DNA from: Siniperca chuatsi | Lineage: Eukaryota; Chordata; Actinopteri; Centrarchiformes; Sinipercidae | NCBI RefSeq assembly: GCF_020085105.1 | Contig: NC_058062.1 | Coordinates: forward strand, 7,677,945-7,741,944 | DNA: 64,000 bases | Direction of reading: 5' to 3' | Part shown: in pieces, positions 11,028 to 26,000 of the stretch | How the letters are laid out: each line of letters opens with the position of its first letter | How positions within the stretch are numbered: the first letter of the stretch is position 1 | Made by a program: the position numbers and the translations under genes | Notes under the pieces: generated by a model | What the model was told of the DNA's origin: nothing | The model's input: the letters and a program-made list of their open reading frames with translations, nothing else | Databases searched by the model: none

Positions 11028-14000
11028 CCAGTTTGACATTCAGGTTTGCATGGTCTTGGAGGCTCAGGCAACATTGAGCAATCCCCCCCCCCCACACACA
11101 CACACACTCTGATGCAAGCTGTAAAACCCAGTGTGTTGAACTGATCTTGTGTGTTTGGCCTCCGTCCGCTCAATTGCAAATAAGACTGCAGCCTTGTCTT
11201 CTCTGTAATGTTAGTCATCTGATCAGGCACAGAGAGTTCAGCATTGTCCACCCACTTGTGAGGGGGCATTGTTGCCTTGAACTGAGGTCTCTATCTGTAT
11301 GACTCAACGTACAGCTCTTTATATACAGTCTCTTAGAAAAATCCACCCTTAAATATTTATTGGATTGTGCGCTAGTCCTCACATAAGACTCACTCTTTTT
11401 AAGGTGAATGTTCTCATACATTTTTGATCTTTGACTCCAGTGCAAGATTAATTTTCATTTTGTGTTATTTGGTATCATAGGCCTAGGTATTCTGTGCTGC
11501 TAAGACATGGCTTCGACTAACAGCATGGCCTTGTAGATTAAAGTATTACCACCTGGAGCCACTACTTGCATAGCCTGCTTATCTATTTATTGGCTCTTTT
11601 GTCTGCTTGCAACCAGCCAGTGCGACACCACAGCGATTTGCATGAAAACGTTGGGAACAGATAAGTTACACAGTTATTGCCTCAACAGAAGTCTAACAGT
11701 ACCAGCAGCCTCCAGATAAGAGCAACATCTGTTGCTCAGGGGTATCCAGAGAGGTGTTGGTGTGTAGCACTCTTCTTCTTGGCAAACAACCCTGTCTTGG
11801 TCATAGTGTACCGTCTGCCCGGCCATTCGTGGTCAAAGGAACCCAACTGTGCTCCATATTCACGATCAATACAAGATCATAGTCAAGACGCAGAGATCTC
11901 CTTTTCCTGTAACTTTCCCCTCATTAAAATGCAACCTATAATCCATCTCCAGAATTGTGCTCCTGTGGGTGGCTTGAGTTTAACGTTGGTTTATTGAATT
12001 GTAGATGTGTTGTTTGGAGAAGAATGTGGCTCTTTATGGGAAGATGACCTTGTTTAAAGGATTGAGCTCTGGCCTATCCTTAGTCTCTCTTAAAGATAAG
12101 TTACATAGGATAATGCTTATTCCTGAGGCCAGTTCAAATTTGTGAAACTGATGTAATTTTTACACAAGAATAATTCCTATCATTTTTTGGTATAAGCATA
12201 TGTATGGCAGTGCAAAACAGACTAATGTGAAGCTCATAATGCTTTTGTGTTTAGAGCTGCTCTCTCCTCTACAGTGGTGTTAAATGTGGTGTTAGATAAC
12301 TGATTTAGAATCTTGATTCTATTGCTTTCTTGCTCGTAAATATTCATAAATGTGAATTGACTTGTAATGAGCCATAAAAATGATAGTGTGCCTGTATTAA
12401 TCTGAGTGATATATTATCCTTTGAGTCTTAATCTATAATGTGGTTAGGCCAGTTTATTAGATTACTTTCTAATGGGAGGAACCACTTTGACTGATGTAAT
12501 TGACAGCATTTTACCTAGTAACCAAAGGCAGTAAACTGCTCTTTCGGACTAAACAAGCCTTTTTTGTTAGAATAAATCCACCCAGGTGTTCTGAAATTAT
12601 TGATTGTTGATTCCCTGATCAATCCATATCCGCAAATCCTGTTTGAATCTTGATCTGTGTCACTGGTTTATGCTTGGTATTGTAACTCTGTGTCAATAGT
12701 TCATGCTGAGCCAATAATTAAGACCACAGCTGAATCACTCTAAGCCAATATCATCAGCTGACCCACTCTTAGCCAATGCAATTCGTTATGCAGCCCAGAG
12801 CCCCTCCTCTCAGAATATACTGGTACTGTTTGGCTTTCCATGGTGTCAGCGGGGGGGTGGGCGGAGAGTTGAAGATGGTCTACAATTATTCCCAGGGAAA
12901 GCCCCTCAGGGCTACGTTCCATCATTTACCCAGAGAGCTCCATTTCATCCAGAGCTTGACAAGCCATATTTTCAGACAGCAGGTCAGACCTCCCTGGGTG
13001 TAGGTGTGTGTATGTGTGTCTTTTGGGCTTCGTAACACTAAAATACTCCATTTAGTAGGCCTCTGTCCAGTTCCTGCCAGGGATGACCACATTAACCCAC
13101 AGGTCTGGTGGAGTCTCCCTCGCTCAAGAAATCCAACCCTCCTACCCCTGATCTTCCAACATGCTGCCAGAGCATGCCACGATGTGTAGCATCCACAGCA
13201 CAAAAGCCATAGGCGACACACTGTTCCTTGCCAGGACTCTTCTCACTGAGGTTGGAATCATGAGTCAGTGCTGACGTTTGTGTAGGCTTGGCCCTCAAGA
13301 GCACAGGGCCATGTCAGAACCCTTTCCCTGCATGTTTACAGTCTTCATTCAAAGAAACTGCTCTCCAACAGCTGCCCAAACAGTCACACTGAGCTGAATG
13401 CATCCAGTGTTGGGACAGCAAGGCACTAATTTTAGGACAGGACATCCGTCATTCTCTCTTCTTTCCATGTTTCCACTGAAACTTTATTCAGTTTTTATGT
13501 AACATGAAGTCACGTTTACCAATAAACTACCACCACAGAGTGTTTAGGCCTGCACAGTTGTAAGTGTGGGCTGGAGTACCGCAGTGCGTCCTGTTACTTG
13601 GAACAAATGGGCACAGTCCGGCTACGCTGAGAGCGGGTCCCATTAATCGTTACTACTGCCCTCTGTCTTCAGAGGTGTCACGGTACGCTGGTTTATATTT
13701 GGTTTCCGTTGCGTCTCTGCCTCACCACCTCCAGGCCACACATCTGGTCTTCAGGCCGACACTGGCTGAGCCCAAGCATTTCCTCCTGGTTACTCAGCCT
13801 CCCAGGAGAGCTGAAGGGAGAGAGGGGTGGGAGGGAGGGGAAGGGAGGGGGGGCGGAAGTCAGCCACGGAACGAACACATCACGGCATCTTTCCCTCTTT
13901 CCCTCCATGCTCTACTCTAGTCTGGAGTGATTCATCCCCTGCCCGTCCAAAGGGAGAGCTTTTGCCAGGGCTCTGCATCGCACGCTATCCTTGTTCCTTA

Positions 14001-17000
14001 TCCCACAGCTCATTAACTTTATTGGAAAGATATTTTTTCTGTAAATTGTCACATTTTGTGGAGAATTACTCAAAATATTCTAACTTGATCTACCTGACCA
14101 ATTAGTTTATTGAACCTCTGATTAGTTTATATCATGGAATTACAGCTTTGCAGTCACTGATGTGATTAGTATTGATCTGTCATTTTCAGACATGGCTGTC
14201 TGAATTTTCTTCTCTGGGGCTGTTGGCTTGGATAAATCATTTATGGTTAACAGACAGGGGTAGCGAATTACCGTACACACTTCCATTCACAAGTCGCTTT
14301 CTGACACTGTTCAGTTATTCTTGCCTGTCTGGTTTGACATTAACAGTACCTCTCCCTGAGTTAAACATTAATCAAATCTCATTATCCAAACCCTCATCTT
14401 TTACTCATTTGCTTCAGAATCCATCTACCTTATAAATATAACACTCCATACTAGCCTATACTGCAGTTCATGTTTTCTTTGTTATTTTTGAGCCATCCAA
14501 AAAGAAGCAGTATACTTTTTTTGCAGGGCAAGGGCTATACTTAGGCAAGTTTGCCCAGTAGTAAAGTGCGGTGTGTGAACTGTGAGGGGCCCAGAGCTGA
14601 CCTGGATAGTGTTTCAGGTAGGCCAACACCCCAAAGCTGGGCCGGGGCAGCCACAGGAGCTGGCTCAAGGCTGTGGCTCACAGAGACAACAAGTCAGGCC
14701 ACGGAGACACACAGTGCTGCCCTGCACACCAGGGAATTAGTCCAAATTGCACACAGGCAAGCTCTGATGTCTGATGGGGTTTTCCAAGGTCAGGTTGAGA
14801 ATCTAGGGGCCTGAGTGCTGTGAAAGGAAACATCCTCTCCCATCTTCTGCTTAATAGGGGAGTCCTGGAATGAAAAGTTCATTGTTCCACCCATGAAATT
14901 TGATTTTACGTGTCTGCCAGTGGCAGCCCCATTTGTTGTCAGTAGAAGCACTAACCTCAGTTTCCATGCAAAACTGATGTCCAAAAAAGAGGGAATGCGA
15001 TTTGATATGAGTAGCTGGCTCGCAGTCGAGATAACTTCTCTAAGATTTAGCTCATTAGTCATTTATGTAAGATTTGTGGCTGTGTTCATCAGATAATCAA
15101 GATTAGTACACCATCATTTTACTACACAAGTGCTGTTTTTTATACAATCCCCCCAGAGGTCTCTTTGTCTTTCTCACTTGTTTTAATCAAGCTAACAGCC
15201 TTGTACCTCCAACTGTGAGACTATAAACATGAGGATAGAAAGGATGAAGGAAACTGTTTCTGTTATGAGTGCAATCTCAAAGACCAGGGTTATTTTTAGG
15301 TTAACTTCTCAGAGAAATGATTGATCTGAATAGGAGAATTTCAGGGTTTGCTGGTTGGGGTGCATGCAGCTATTGCACAAAAGATTCCTCTGTTCCCCAC
15401 TCTTATATTAAATGAGCCTGTTTTGCATGTCATATTTCTCCACCAGCCCTCTTGCAAGTGAAAGCCAAGCATTACAGGAACAGAGCAGCTATGTGCTGAG
15501 ACTGCCAGGAATGGCTGCAAGTTCTACTGTAACATGGCCACTGAAGGCAAACTATTGAGGGATCACTGCAACCTGTGGACTAGTACTAAGGACAGACTAC
15601 TGTTTGTGTTGCTTTATCATCTATTTACCCTATTCTCTTCTGTTGACAGAGTCCAGCTGAGGTGACTGTTTCTCAACCAACTCGCACAGCCAATGGAACA
15701 AATGGGTAAGGAGAGAGAGAGAGAAACAGATTTTTTTTAAATCTGCATTTTAGGAAGTAATAGTTCCTTATTTTACTTATACTTCCTCTTCTCAGGCAGG
15801 CACATGTGTAAGTACAGGACAGTCACTTGATTTTTCACTTCATCTGCAGTGTATGTTACCTCATGGGGCTCTCCTCATGTGCCTAGCCATGACACATGTG
15901 CCTAACCTCACAATCACACACATGCTCACATGTGTATGCATTCAAGCGGTACAGACTCACATGTGTATTGACAGATGATCTGACATTTCCAAGCTGCACT
16001 GGTACTTTGATTGCTTATGGATAACCTAGATCATTGTGTCACAGTTGTAATGTAACAACAAATATAATCACTTTGTTAATTTGAAGGCTGTACACTCAAA
16101 CTGCCGGTTACAAGGAACCACTATGCGTCTCACGAATAATGAAATTCAAATGGTCATGTGGTTGACAAGAGAATGCTAGTGTCAATGAAAAGGAGTGATT
16201 CATGGAGGGCTTGATCCAGACTATTAGTGCAGGACTGTGATCTCAGACAGTGATGTAGCCAGGCTCTGCTCCACTGTCTCTGGCATCATGCCCTTTCCAC
16301 CACCCCCTCTTCCCCCCACCCCCGCCCCTCTTCCCTCATCTACAATCTCTACTGTACATCTGCCGACTCACAGGCATTGAGTCACAAAGCTCGACTTGTA
16401 GGACTATCATACACCACAAATGAATAGACGAGGGTCTGTAACAGCTCTCAACAAGAAGAGAGCTGCCTCAGGAAGTGGGTAGAGGAGCTGAAGCTGAGAC
16501 ATTTTGCTGCAGTCATACAGGACATGCTGTCTCTTGAGGCTTGAGGTAAAGAAGGAAGGGAAGACGTGAGGAGGGAAGCAGGCTAACTGGACTGGGTGAC
16601 TCAGTCCTACCTCAGCAGCACTCCCAGAAGAGGTGTGGCTCGGATATGTATGTGCGTGTGTGTGTGTGTCACTTCTACAGTATAGTGGAGGTGGCCTCAG
16701 GCCGCATGGCATAATTAACTACTGGTTTTGAAGGGAGTGTGTTAAAAGCCCGGCTGTAATCATCACACTGAGTGCAGAGATTAGAGAGCGTAGTGCTTGG
16801 TCATTACCTGGCCAATGACTGGACACACCCAGTTGTATAGAGGGAAAGCCAAGCCAGGCTCTGATAAGTCCAGGCATTGTGATGTAGCAAAAGGTGCCAT
16901 ATCCATTTATCATCAGTCTCCTGTAACACACAGGGCAGCTCTGGTTTACTTTGTACTTTTATTGAGCTATTGAATTGAACTGTCCAGAAGGAGACATTCA

Positions 17001-20000
17001 TCTCAACTATAAGTTTGAATAATGGCCCAGATGTCATGGTGTCGAATTGGGGGGATTTACATTTGCCCTACTAGACTGTGGTTAATATGGTAATGCTCAG
17101 ATCATTCGTCATGCTGCAGGCCTGTTGTTGTTAGGGAGGAAGAAAGGCCCACCTCTGTCAAAACAGAGTAGTGGGTACAGACACACATCTGAGTGTGACC
17201 CCATTTCAGGGGTCTCCCAGAATTCCTGGTTATAATGGAGTATTACCAATGTATTTTATATATAGTATGTTAAAATTGCATGTGAATATACATTTATAGT
17301 CGCACTCAATTTTGAAAATACTATGATTTATGTGTATTATGCAGTTTGCATATTTTTTTCTCATATAGTAGCATAAGAATTACACATTGACACAATGTGG
17401 TCAAAACATCTTGCTATCACTAAACAAATGTGACATAGAATAAGCTAGTGTACATTTTCGACTGTGTACAGTAAGTAATAAGGTAGAAAGTTTTGGTTGA
17501 TTTTTGTACATATTTTTCAAATCTGTACATTTTTTGAAAGATTTCTTTTACAAGATAGACTTATATAATTGTGATAACTGACAGTTTATATTCAGATTCA
17601 TATTCAAACATACTACAATACAGTGGATTGTTATATTTTAACTCAGGTCAGAAAAGAGAAAACTGCTCTTTAAGTTGACATATGTGTAACTGCTGAGACT
17701 GATTGGGAGAGGCTAGGAACAGTTTTCAAACTTTATTTTTCAAATGATAATATTAGTTTGGCCTCTGTCAGGAGTCCTGTAATAGATTTGTTGTGTGTTT
17801 GCACACACACCTCTCTCAGTCGTAGGAGGGTGTGTGTGATGGACATATCTCTGCAGGCAGACAGCACAAGGTCTCCCCTGTCTGTCTCTCAGTCAGCACA
17901 AAGTGCCAAGCAGCTTGCTCCCTCCTGCTGTGCTCACACTCAAATCTGTCTTACATCATCACTATTTTTTCATCCCCACTATCCTGATTCTCAAGTTCCT
18001 TCTCATAGCTGGGGCAGAGCAGAGTACAAACTGTACCAGAAGGAAAGTGGACACTTGAGGACGTCTCCATCTCGCTTTCTGACCATTTATTCTGTCTGCT
18101 TTCTCATTAGCTCCCCTTCTTCTTTGACAGTAAAAAACTTGACATTTTTGGTGTACGCTGCCAGGCTGTAATGGCTGAAAGAGACCAGTGTTTCAGAATG
18201 TATTTCATGTGTGTGAATTTATGTGTGTGTGAGAGTATGTGTGTGTGCATGAAACACGTGGGTGTTTGCGTGAAAAGCTTAGATGTGGGCCCCATGATAA
18301 TTGCCTGTCTGAGTGTCTATCAGCCTGTTTGTTAACCACCCAACCATCACAAACTGGCCCTGTTTACAACATCAGCAAATATAGAAAGTTTTAATTCACA
18401 TCACTAAGTTTCACCATCAGAGTGACTTTATTTAAACTCAGAAGTCACTAACTCTCTATCATAAAATTCCTTGCTGATCAACACTCTGTCCTTCAGTCAC
18501 AAACTCAGACTTCCTGTCACACACACGTCCCCCTCCTCCTTTTTCAAAACATGACTTTTTTTCCTCTCCCCTCTGCCTAGTCCAGAGTTTCTTGGCAATG
18601 GTCTTGAGTAAACAGTGTATTTTTAGCTGGGAGGTCATATAGGCCCAGTTTTAATCACCACATTCCCATTTTCCCACCAGCCCTGCTTCAGCCAGAGGCC
18701 CTTGCAGCCAGCTCATGCACTGTGGTGCAGGGGTTAGAGACTTGCGAGAGAGAAATGTATTTCTACAAAGACAAACTGATTACAGTATTTAGTGCTACAG
18801 TATGATCCACTGTATTTTAATGAAGGTTGTCAGATGTGTTATTTAACCACTGTGCTTGTTCGGATGTCTAATAAACTGTGTAACTTGATGTATGGCTGTC
18901 ATTTGTGTACAGTATATGAGCCTGGACATCAACAAAAAGGCAGCTGGTTTGAAGTAATGTGTTTGAATGCCTTTTTGATCCCATCCAGGCAATTCATCAA
19001 TCAGATAAATCTTTCTGTATTTCTGTGACACATCTGCACAAGAGTCATTTTTGCAACTGTGCATGTTCTTGTGGTCACAAGGACTCGCTTTGTATGCTGG
19101 AACATGTCTCTACTGTTTCCACTGCGGTCATCCAAGCCCGAGAGCAAGGACACTACTTTTCTAACTTTAATTAGCATCTCGCCGTTTTGATTAGACCCTG
19201 GACTGAAATCAATTACTCATCGCTCCAGCAGCTACCACCAGACAGACAGTTACAAACTAATTAACTCATTGTGCTGCTCATACTTGGTGGATTTAAGTGT
19301 GTCACCATTGTCACCATGAAAGGACTGCAGACAATATGCTCATCAGTTGTGGTGACCTTATTTCAGTATGTGGGAACAGCTAATATGCTGTTGATTAGAG
19401 TAAATCTGTAGCTTTATAGTGTAAATAATGCTGCATTCACAAAATGTTGGTAGAAGAACATAATAATAATAATATTAATTAATAATAAAAAAAAATGAGT
19501 TGCAGCCCTAGCTGAATCAATTGTATTAGTGTTAATGTTAAATTTTTTTTAGATGTAACTGCCAGCTATGAAGGCTTTGCAGCTATTTTGCCAATGGTTT
19601 GTTTACACTACTATAGTTCTTTTCACCAAGTGGGAGATATCGTCGCTGTCAGAAATTCTCAGTATCTCCAACTCGAAATTACAACTCAGAGGCTGACATT
19701 TTTGTCGACTTGACTGCTTGCAAACATGGCATGATGGACCAGACATACAGGTAGTGAGTTTGCACTGAAGCAGTTAAAATCCCAACAGCCTTGAGTACAG
19801 TGGCATTAAAATTAATTGGTTTCATGCTGCTAAAAAACTTAGTACCTAACCTCACAGCCACGCTTGTGTGGCTGATTAGACCTCTTCTCAGGACTGTGTA
19901 GGCGTGTACAGACTGTACTTGAGTGACATCTCCCTGCCTCTCCTGCTAGTTTTGTTGCACCTGTTAGGGCGGGACAACGTACAGCTTTATCACCCTTTTA

Positions 20001-23000
20001 AGTACATGGAATTTGGTGATCTCATGTAATTCCCAGTAAATCTCCACCCAACTAAACCTGAACAGAGGTTAGCCAAATCTAACTGATGACACTTCAGGAT
20101 CTTTTTAATAATGCAGTAGTGTGATAAGTGTGTGACAGTGTCAAAATACCATTATTTAATTAAATATTATTATACTGTATTATGTTATTGTTGTGGGTTT
20201 TAAGTAATGTAAGCCAGTCATTTTTGGCAGATCAATATTATTTAATAGTTTGTTAGATAGAGAAAAGGTGACAAGTTAAAATGGATTTATTATTGGGATG
20301 GAATGGTAATTTTTAACCTGTAAACACATGCTTGACAATACCAATTGATTGGGAAGGAAAGAGGAAGTCCTGTTTCCAAATTGATCAGGTTGAAGGAGAG
20401 AGGACAGCAATACCTGAAAGTACTGTATACAATAGTTGGCCTGGTGTTATTTGATTGTGCTGGATACCCTAAATCGTTTTATATTTCTTTTTTTTCCTTC
20501 CACTTTCTTTTGCTATGTTTCTCTCTCTTCCTTTTCTCCAACTTGTCGAATACTTGGTTGCTTGTAGTCCCACTCACATTTGAACTCTGTATTGTTGTTG
20601 TGTTGTTTAGGTATAAAAGAAATGTGAAATTGAGAAAGCAAGGCACACACAAACTAGTAGTGGTGACAATTAGTGATGGATAGATGAGTATTGAACAGCT
20701 CATTTTATCGTCAGCCACATATCACATACTATCTAAGGGCCTCATTGGCTTTACACCATACAGTCTCTCACGTCTACAGAAGCTAGAGGACATTTACACT
20801 CACATGACTGCACAGGATGTAAATATGTGCTTTAGATTTATTATAGAATGAGATCTGTGTTGTCATAAGTATAGGGAAATATTTCCCTTCCTCTCTCAAA
20901 TCATGTTTCTTCTTCATTTTCATGACTTCCCCCTCTTCTACTTTGTGAGGCAGCTAGCAGTTTATTTGCTGGGCTGAGCTGACCTATGTGATCCTACATT
21001 TTCCTCTTCACTTTCATAAACAAATAATTGTGAAGGTGTCCACATGCTGCACTTTTTCCATTTGAGGCAAAAGATATACCTTGATTTTCAATACACTTTA
21101 AGCTTCAGTAGTTGAGTAGTGTGAAATGAAGCTCCTCCTCTGCAGTAGCTGATGTTTAGTACCTGGGGGGGGGCTGTCGATGTGCACTTGCACTATTCTC
21201 CGTGCTGTCTGATCCCCATGTCAAATTGTTTCCTGCACTCCACAGGAAGTTGCCCACTGAAGGCCCCACCGTCACGGCCTCTGCTGGGGCTTCTGGGAAT
21301 GTGGGGGCGGTAGCATGGGGGGTTGAGTGGAGGAGAGGGTTTTAGGGCTGTTGGCCAGCTGTGGAGATCCAAAGCTCCCACATCTACAGTGCTCAAACAT
21401 TTTCCCCAAGCTGTAGAACATGTAGTTTTCTTTGTCAGCCATCTTTTATTTTGCTACACCATTGATTGGAATGTGACTGGAAAGAAAGTATAGATTGAAT
21501 CGTGTCATAATTGACAAAGTTCCAAGTGCTTGTAAGGCTTGGGACACACAAGATGAGATGAGTTTTTCTGGACATGTATGGAATCATGTTATTCAGGGGG
21601 TTTTTCTGCTCCAATCCTTTAAACCCATTGGATGAGTAGTGAAACATTTTAAAGACTAAAACAAAGCAATTTCAGTTGATTTTGACTTCAGGTATCCCTT
21701 TATTGAGGAGTTAAGATTTTGTTAGAGGTAAGAGTTATTGTTAAATTCTCTGATTTAGACTACAATGTGAATGTATCTTATGATACTGACACCAATTTAA
21801 CAAAAGTTTCTTGCTAAAGAAATACAAGAACAATTAGTTGTCACAATAAGCAGACTTTTTTGTAGAGACAGCTTTACACTGCTATGGTCATTAGCAAGGG
21901 AGATTTTAGACATTAGCCTGGATTTTTGGACACAATGGGCAAACTGCCTCTGCTAAGGCAGCATTGAAATTGAAGGTCAGACTAGTTTGTGCTGCTAAAG
22001 GTCAAAATGTGGGTTTGGACCTGTGCTCCCTTTCAATTCCTCCTCCTCTACATGGCCTAAAAGAAGCACTGAAGTTGACTTATAAAGTATTTCAGGTTAA
22101 AGATGGGGTCAGAAAAACAGATTTGTCTGTACTAGCAGTATGGAAAAATGCCCACATTTCATAAATCTTCAGAAATGAGAACCAAGTTTGATTGAAGTCC
22201 AAGACTATTCTTCCAAGATGTACGACCATGTGTACCACATAACCTCTTCAATAAGCTGTAAAATTGAAAGTCACCTCTTCAGTTTCTATAAGACTGCTGG
22301 TTCAAATCCTGCAGCAGGTTACACCAGTTGTTTATAAATTCAGAATTGGACTAGTTATAATATTAGTGTATACTAAATTGAGATTTAGAAACGTGGAGGA
22401 TTGTAATGATTTTTTTTTATTGCTCTTTTGGATGCAAGCCCATCACAGACAGTACACAATAATCCAAGGCATTGAACATAAACACCCCCGCTGTGCACAG
22501 CAGGCTATATTCTCCAGTCGAGACGTAGGTTTTCTGTAGATCTAATCCCTCTCTCATCTGGGCTACATATAGACTAACTCCTGCCTGTCTGCATGCATGT
22601 CTCCGTTATGTAGTAGGGGTTATTTACAACCTCAAATAAGAGACGTCGTCACATTTCTGTGTTTATTCTAAGGTAGGTGTCTTTGAATGCTGGGACTGTC
22701 AAAGGTCCCCGAAGGCTGCTGCTGTAGCAGGCGAGCCGGCTTAGTTATAAAGCCTGACTAAGTATAATGTGACAGGATCCTGACTCTCTCCTTCTCACTT
22801 CTGCTTTCTGGTGATGCTCTGAACCAGTTCACATACACATACAGAAAAACTGGCCCTCAATATAGAGTTTCACTGTGTCTGAACATTAGTTTAAATTAGA
22901 GACTGATGCCAATCGGTTATGATCTACAACTGAAAATACATTTCATTAAGGAAACACAATGTATGCATTTGAGCATAATATTTAAATTGAATTGGGCTTT

Positions 23001-26000
23001 ATTGGCATGGGAAACAGATGTTAACATTGCCAAAGCATGTGTAAAATAAAAACATACATAAACAGAAGAATTGTGATATTAAAATATATACAGATAAGTA
23101 AGATAGGATCACTGTCCCTTAGGTTGTGGCATGTTGATATATATTGGGCAGCAAGATATGCCCTGTATCCTTCTCCTAGGAGTATTTTTAATTTTGAGAG
23201 GTCATTTAGCTCTTTGAAATCTGAGATTACAGAGTTGAACTTGTTAAAGTAAACATTCCTTATTTCATTGAATGTTGTACATTGTAGGAGGAAGTGCATC
23301 TCTGTCTCAACCTCAACTGTCGAACAGTGACCAATGTCTGTTTTCTTTTGGTTGCCATGATTTTTTGTGTCTTCCTTTTTTGATTGCCAGTTTGTGGTCA
23401 CTGAGCCTGTATTTGGTTAGGATCTGTCTCTGTTTTCTATCTCTGACAGTAGAGAGAGATTATGCCAATTCATAATCTATTTTTAGGGCCAGATAACATT
23501 CTGATCTACGTTGGCCTTTAGTTTCTTCTTTCCAATGTTCCAAATCGGTTTCTTTACATTGCTTTATAATTTGGTTTACTCTGATTGGTGTTTGGAAAGC
23601 AGTGCTGTTGTGAGACTAGTCAGAGTGTGTCTGAGGGGGGCAGTTAGTCTCAACACCAACTGACATAGGGGACTCTTTTCTGGGCTCAACTCTTGGGTTT
23701 GGAGGGCTTTGGAACGGAGGGCCCAGTTCTGACAGTACTTTTATACTATGTCCAGCTGTTTCTGTAGTCCTTGTTCAGTAGGAGACAGTAGAACAAGGTC
23801 ATCAGCGTAAAACAGAGACTTCACCTCTCTATCGAGGAGGGAGAGGCCTGGAGGAGCACACTGATCCAACTGTACAGCAAGTTAATTTATATACACATTA
23901 AATAAAGTCGGGCTTAAGTTGCAGCCCTGACGAACACCTCTTCTCTGGGTGAAGGATTCAGTTTGTTTGTCTTCAATTTTTATAGCACGCCTATTTTCCA
24001 AATACATTGATATAACCAGATCATACATTTTGCCCCCTATACCACAATGTAAAGTCTGTAACAGAGTCCTTTATGCCAAATAGAGTCAAAAGCTTTCTTG
24101 AAGTCAATAAAACAAGCAAATATCTTACCATTTTTTGTTTGGTGTACATGTTTGTTAATTAAAGTGTGAAGGGTGTATATATGGTCGGTGGTGCAGTGTT
24201 TTTGGGAGGAAGTCAGTTTGATTTTTACTCAAGATGGACTGTTCTTCAAGGAAATCTAGTATTCTAGATTCTAGTATTTTATTTAGAATACTACAGAATA
24301 GCTTACTTAGATAACTGCTGATACAGATGCCACAGTAGTTACCAGGGTCTGATTTGTCCCCACTCTTATGAATGGGGGAGCCCTTTGCACCAGATGTCAG
24401 GAAAACATCCTGACTATAGTACGATATTGAACAACTTCAACACTGCACCCTGCATCTCTGGGGTGCTGCATATGAACATTCCTTTTTTAATGCTGTTTGG
24501 ACCGCAAGCTTTTCTTGGCTGGGCCAAGTAATTGGGAAATCATGGGGGTTTTGGTTGTCTTTAATTGTTTCTTCTAATGTTTGGAGTTTTTCTTTTATAA
24601 TACATTTATCTGAATTAATTAGATTTATTGGTATGTCTTTGTACAGATTTTTAATCTCGAGATGTCACCATTTTGGATGGGCAGTGCTTGTTGTTGCTTT
24701 GTGTTGAAGTTGTTCCACATATCCCAGAATTGATTTTGATTAATGGCATTTTCAATATCTTCATTTTCTTGTGGGTATAATTTTGTTTTTTGTTTCTAAT
24801 TGTACGTTTATATTTGTTTAAAATGTCATTGTACTTAATGCGTAAGGCTGGGTTGTTTGGTTGGCAATGTTTTTCATTTACTATTTTTCTCAAGTCTTTT
24901 CTGATGGTCTTGCATTCTTGATCAAACCATTTGTCAGCGTTTTGCTTTTTAATAGGCTTCCATTTTTGTTTTAGAAAGTTAGCTTTAATAGCTGCCTTAT
25001 GAAATATCTTCAATATCATCGATATCATCAATAGCCTTTTTACACCATCTCTGTTAGGGACATATTGATTTTGGTTATATACTGATATGTCATTCATCAG
25101 ATCAGGTGAGTTCAAGGCCATGATGAATTTGTCTCTACTGCCTTGGGCCGATCTGTAAGTTGGGTTTAATTTGACCTGAGAGTTTAAAGAACACATTTAT
25201 TTGGTTGTTGTCTGAAAGGGGGGATTGCTGTCTGACAGTGAATGCGCTGATAGTGGAGGGGTCCATGTCAGTGATTGCATAGTCTACAACACTAGACCCA
25301 AGAGCTGAGTAGTATGTGAATCTCCCTAAGTGAGTCAAGGTTGTTCCGAGGAGTGATGGTTGGTGTGGTAAACAGGGGAGACTGACCAAACACATGGTTG
25401 TTTCCCTGTGTGTCGATGACATCAGGTTCACTTCCTGTTCGTCCGATCTCCAGTTAGCAGCATGTTTCCCTGGGCCTGGAAATAGGGGATTTCTGAGTGG
25501 ATTGTTTCAAAAATGTCTTCTTCGAAATAAGCAGAATCTACTGGGGGTATGTAAATGGCACAGAGATATAGGTTTCTATCAGTTATGCCCAGGCTTTAGA
25601 TCAAAGCCTGGGCATGGAGGGGAGGTGGGGGGTGGGGTGATCCTGGGATCTAAAGGGATCTAAAGTTGCAGGTAGAGGAGGGGCTGGGGGCATTGCATCC
25701 CAGGGCCGTGTCTTTGAGAGTCTTTGCAAATATCTACACTCTCTGTGTAGAGTCCATCATAGAGGTCCCAGGTGCCAGTGGTTGGGTGGAGGGCCAGGTG
25801 GACGTAGGGTAAGGTGGCACATCCTCTTCTGATCTCCATATTAATGTCATGGATGACATGAGAAGGGGTGTCTGCCCTAGGCAGTAAGGTGGAGACCACA
25901 ATGCAGGTGTCAGGGAACTCCCTACTGGCCTGCTCCGCCATCTTCCTCACTGCCTCAGCTGTGTCTTTACGGAGGCTGTGTTGGTCATTTGTTCCTGTGT

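Noticed and set aside
10964..11269. 101-residue minus-strand frame with a poly-glutamine tail
   Set aside because: The glutamines come from the CTG microsatellite, and there is no domain, splice context or family resemblance.
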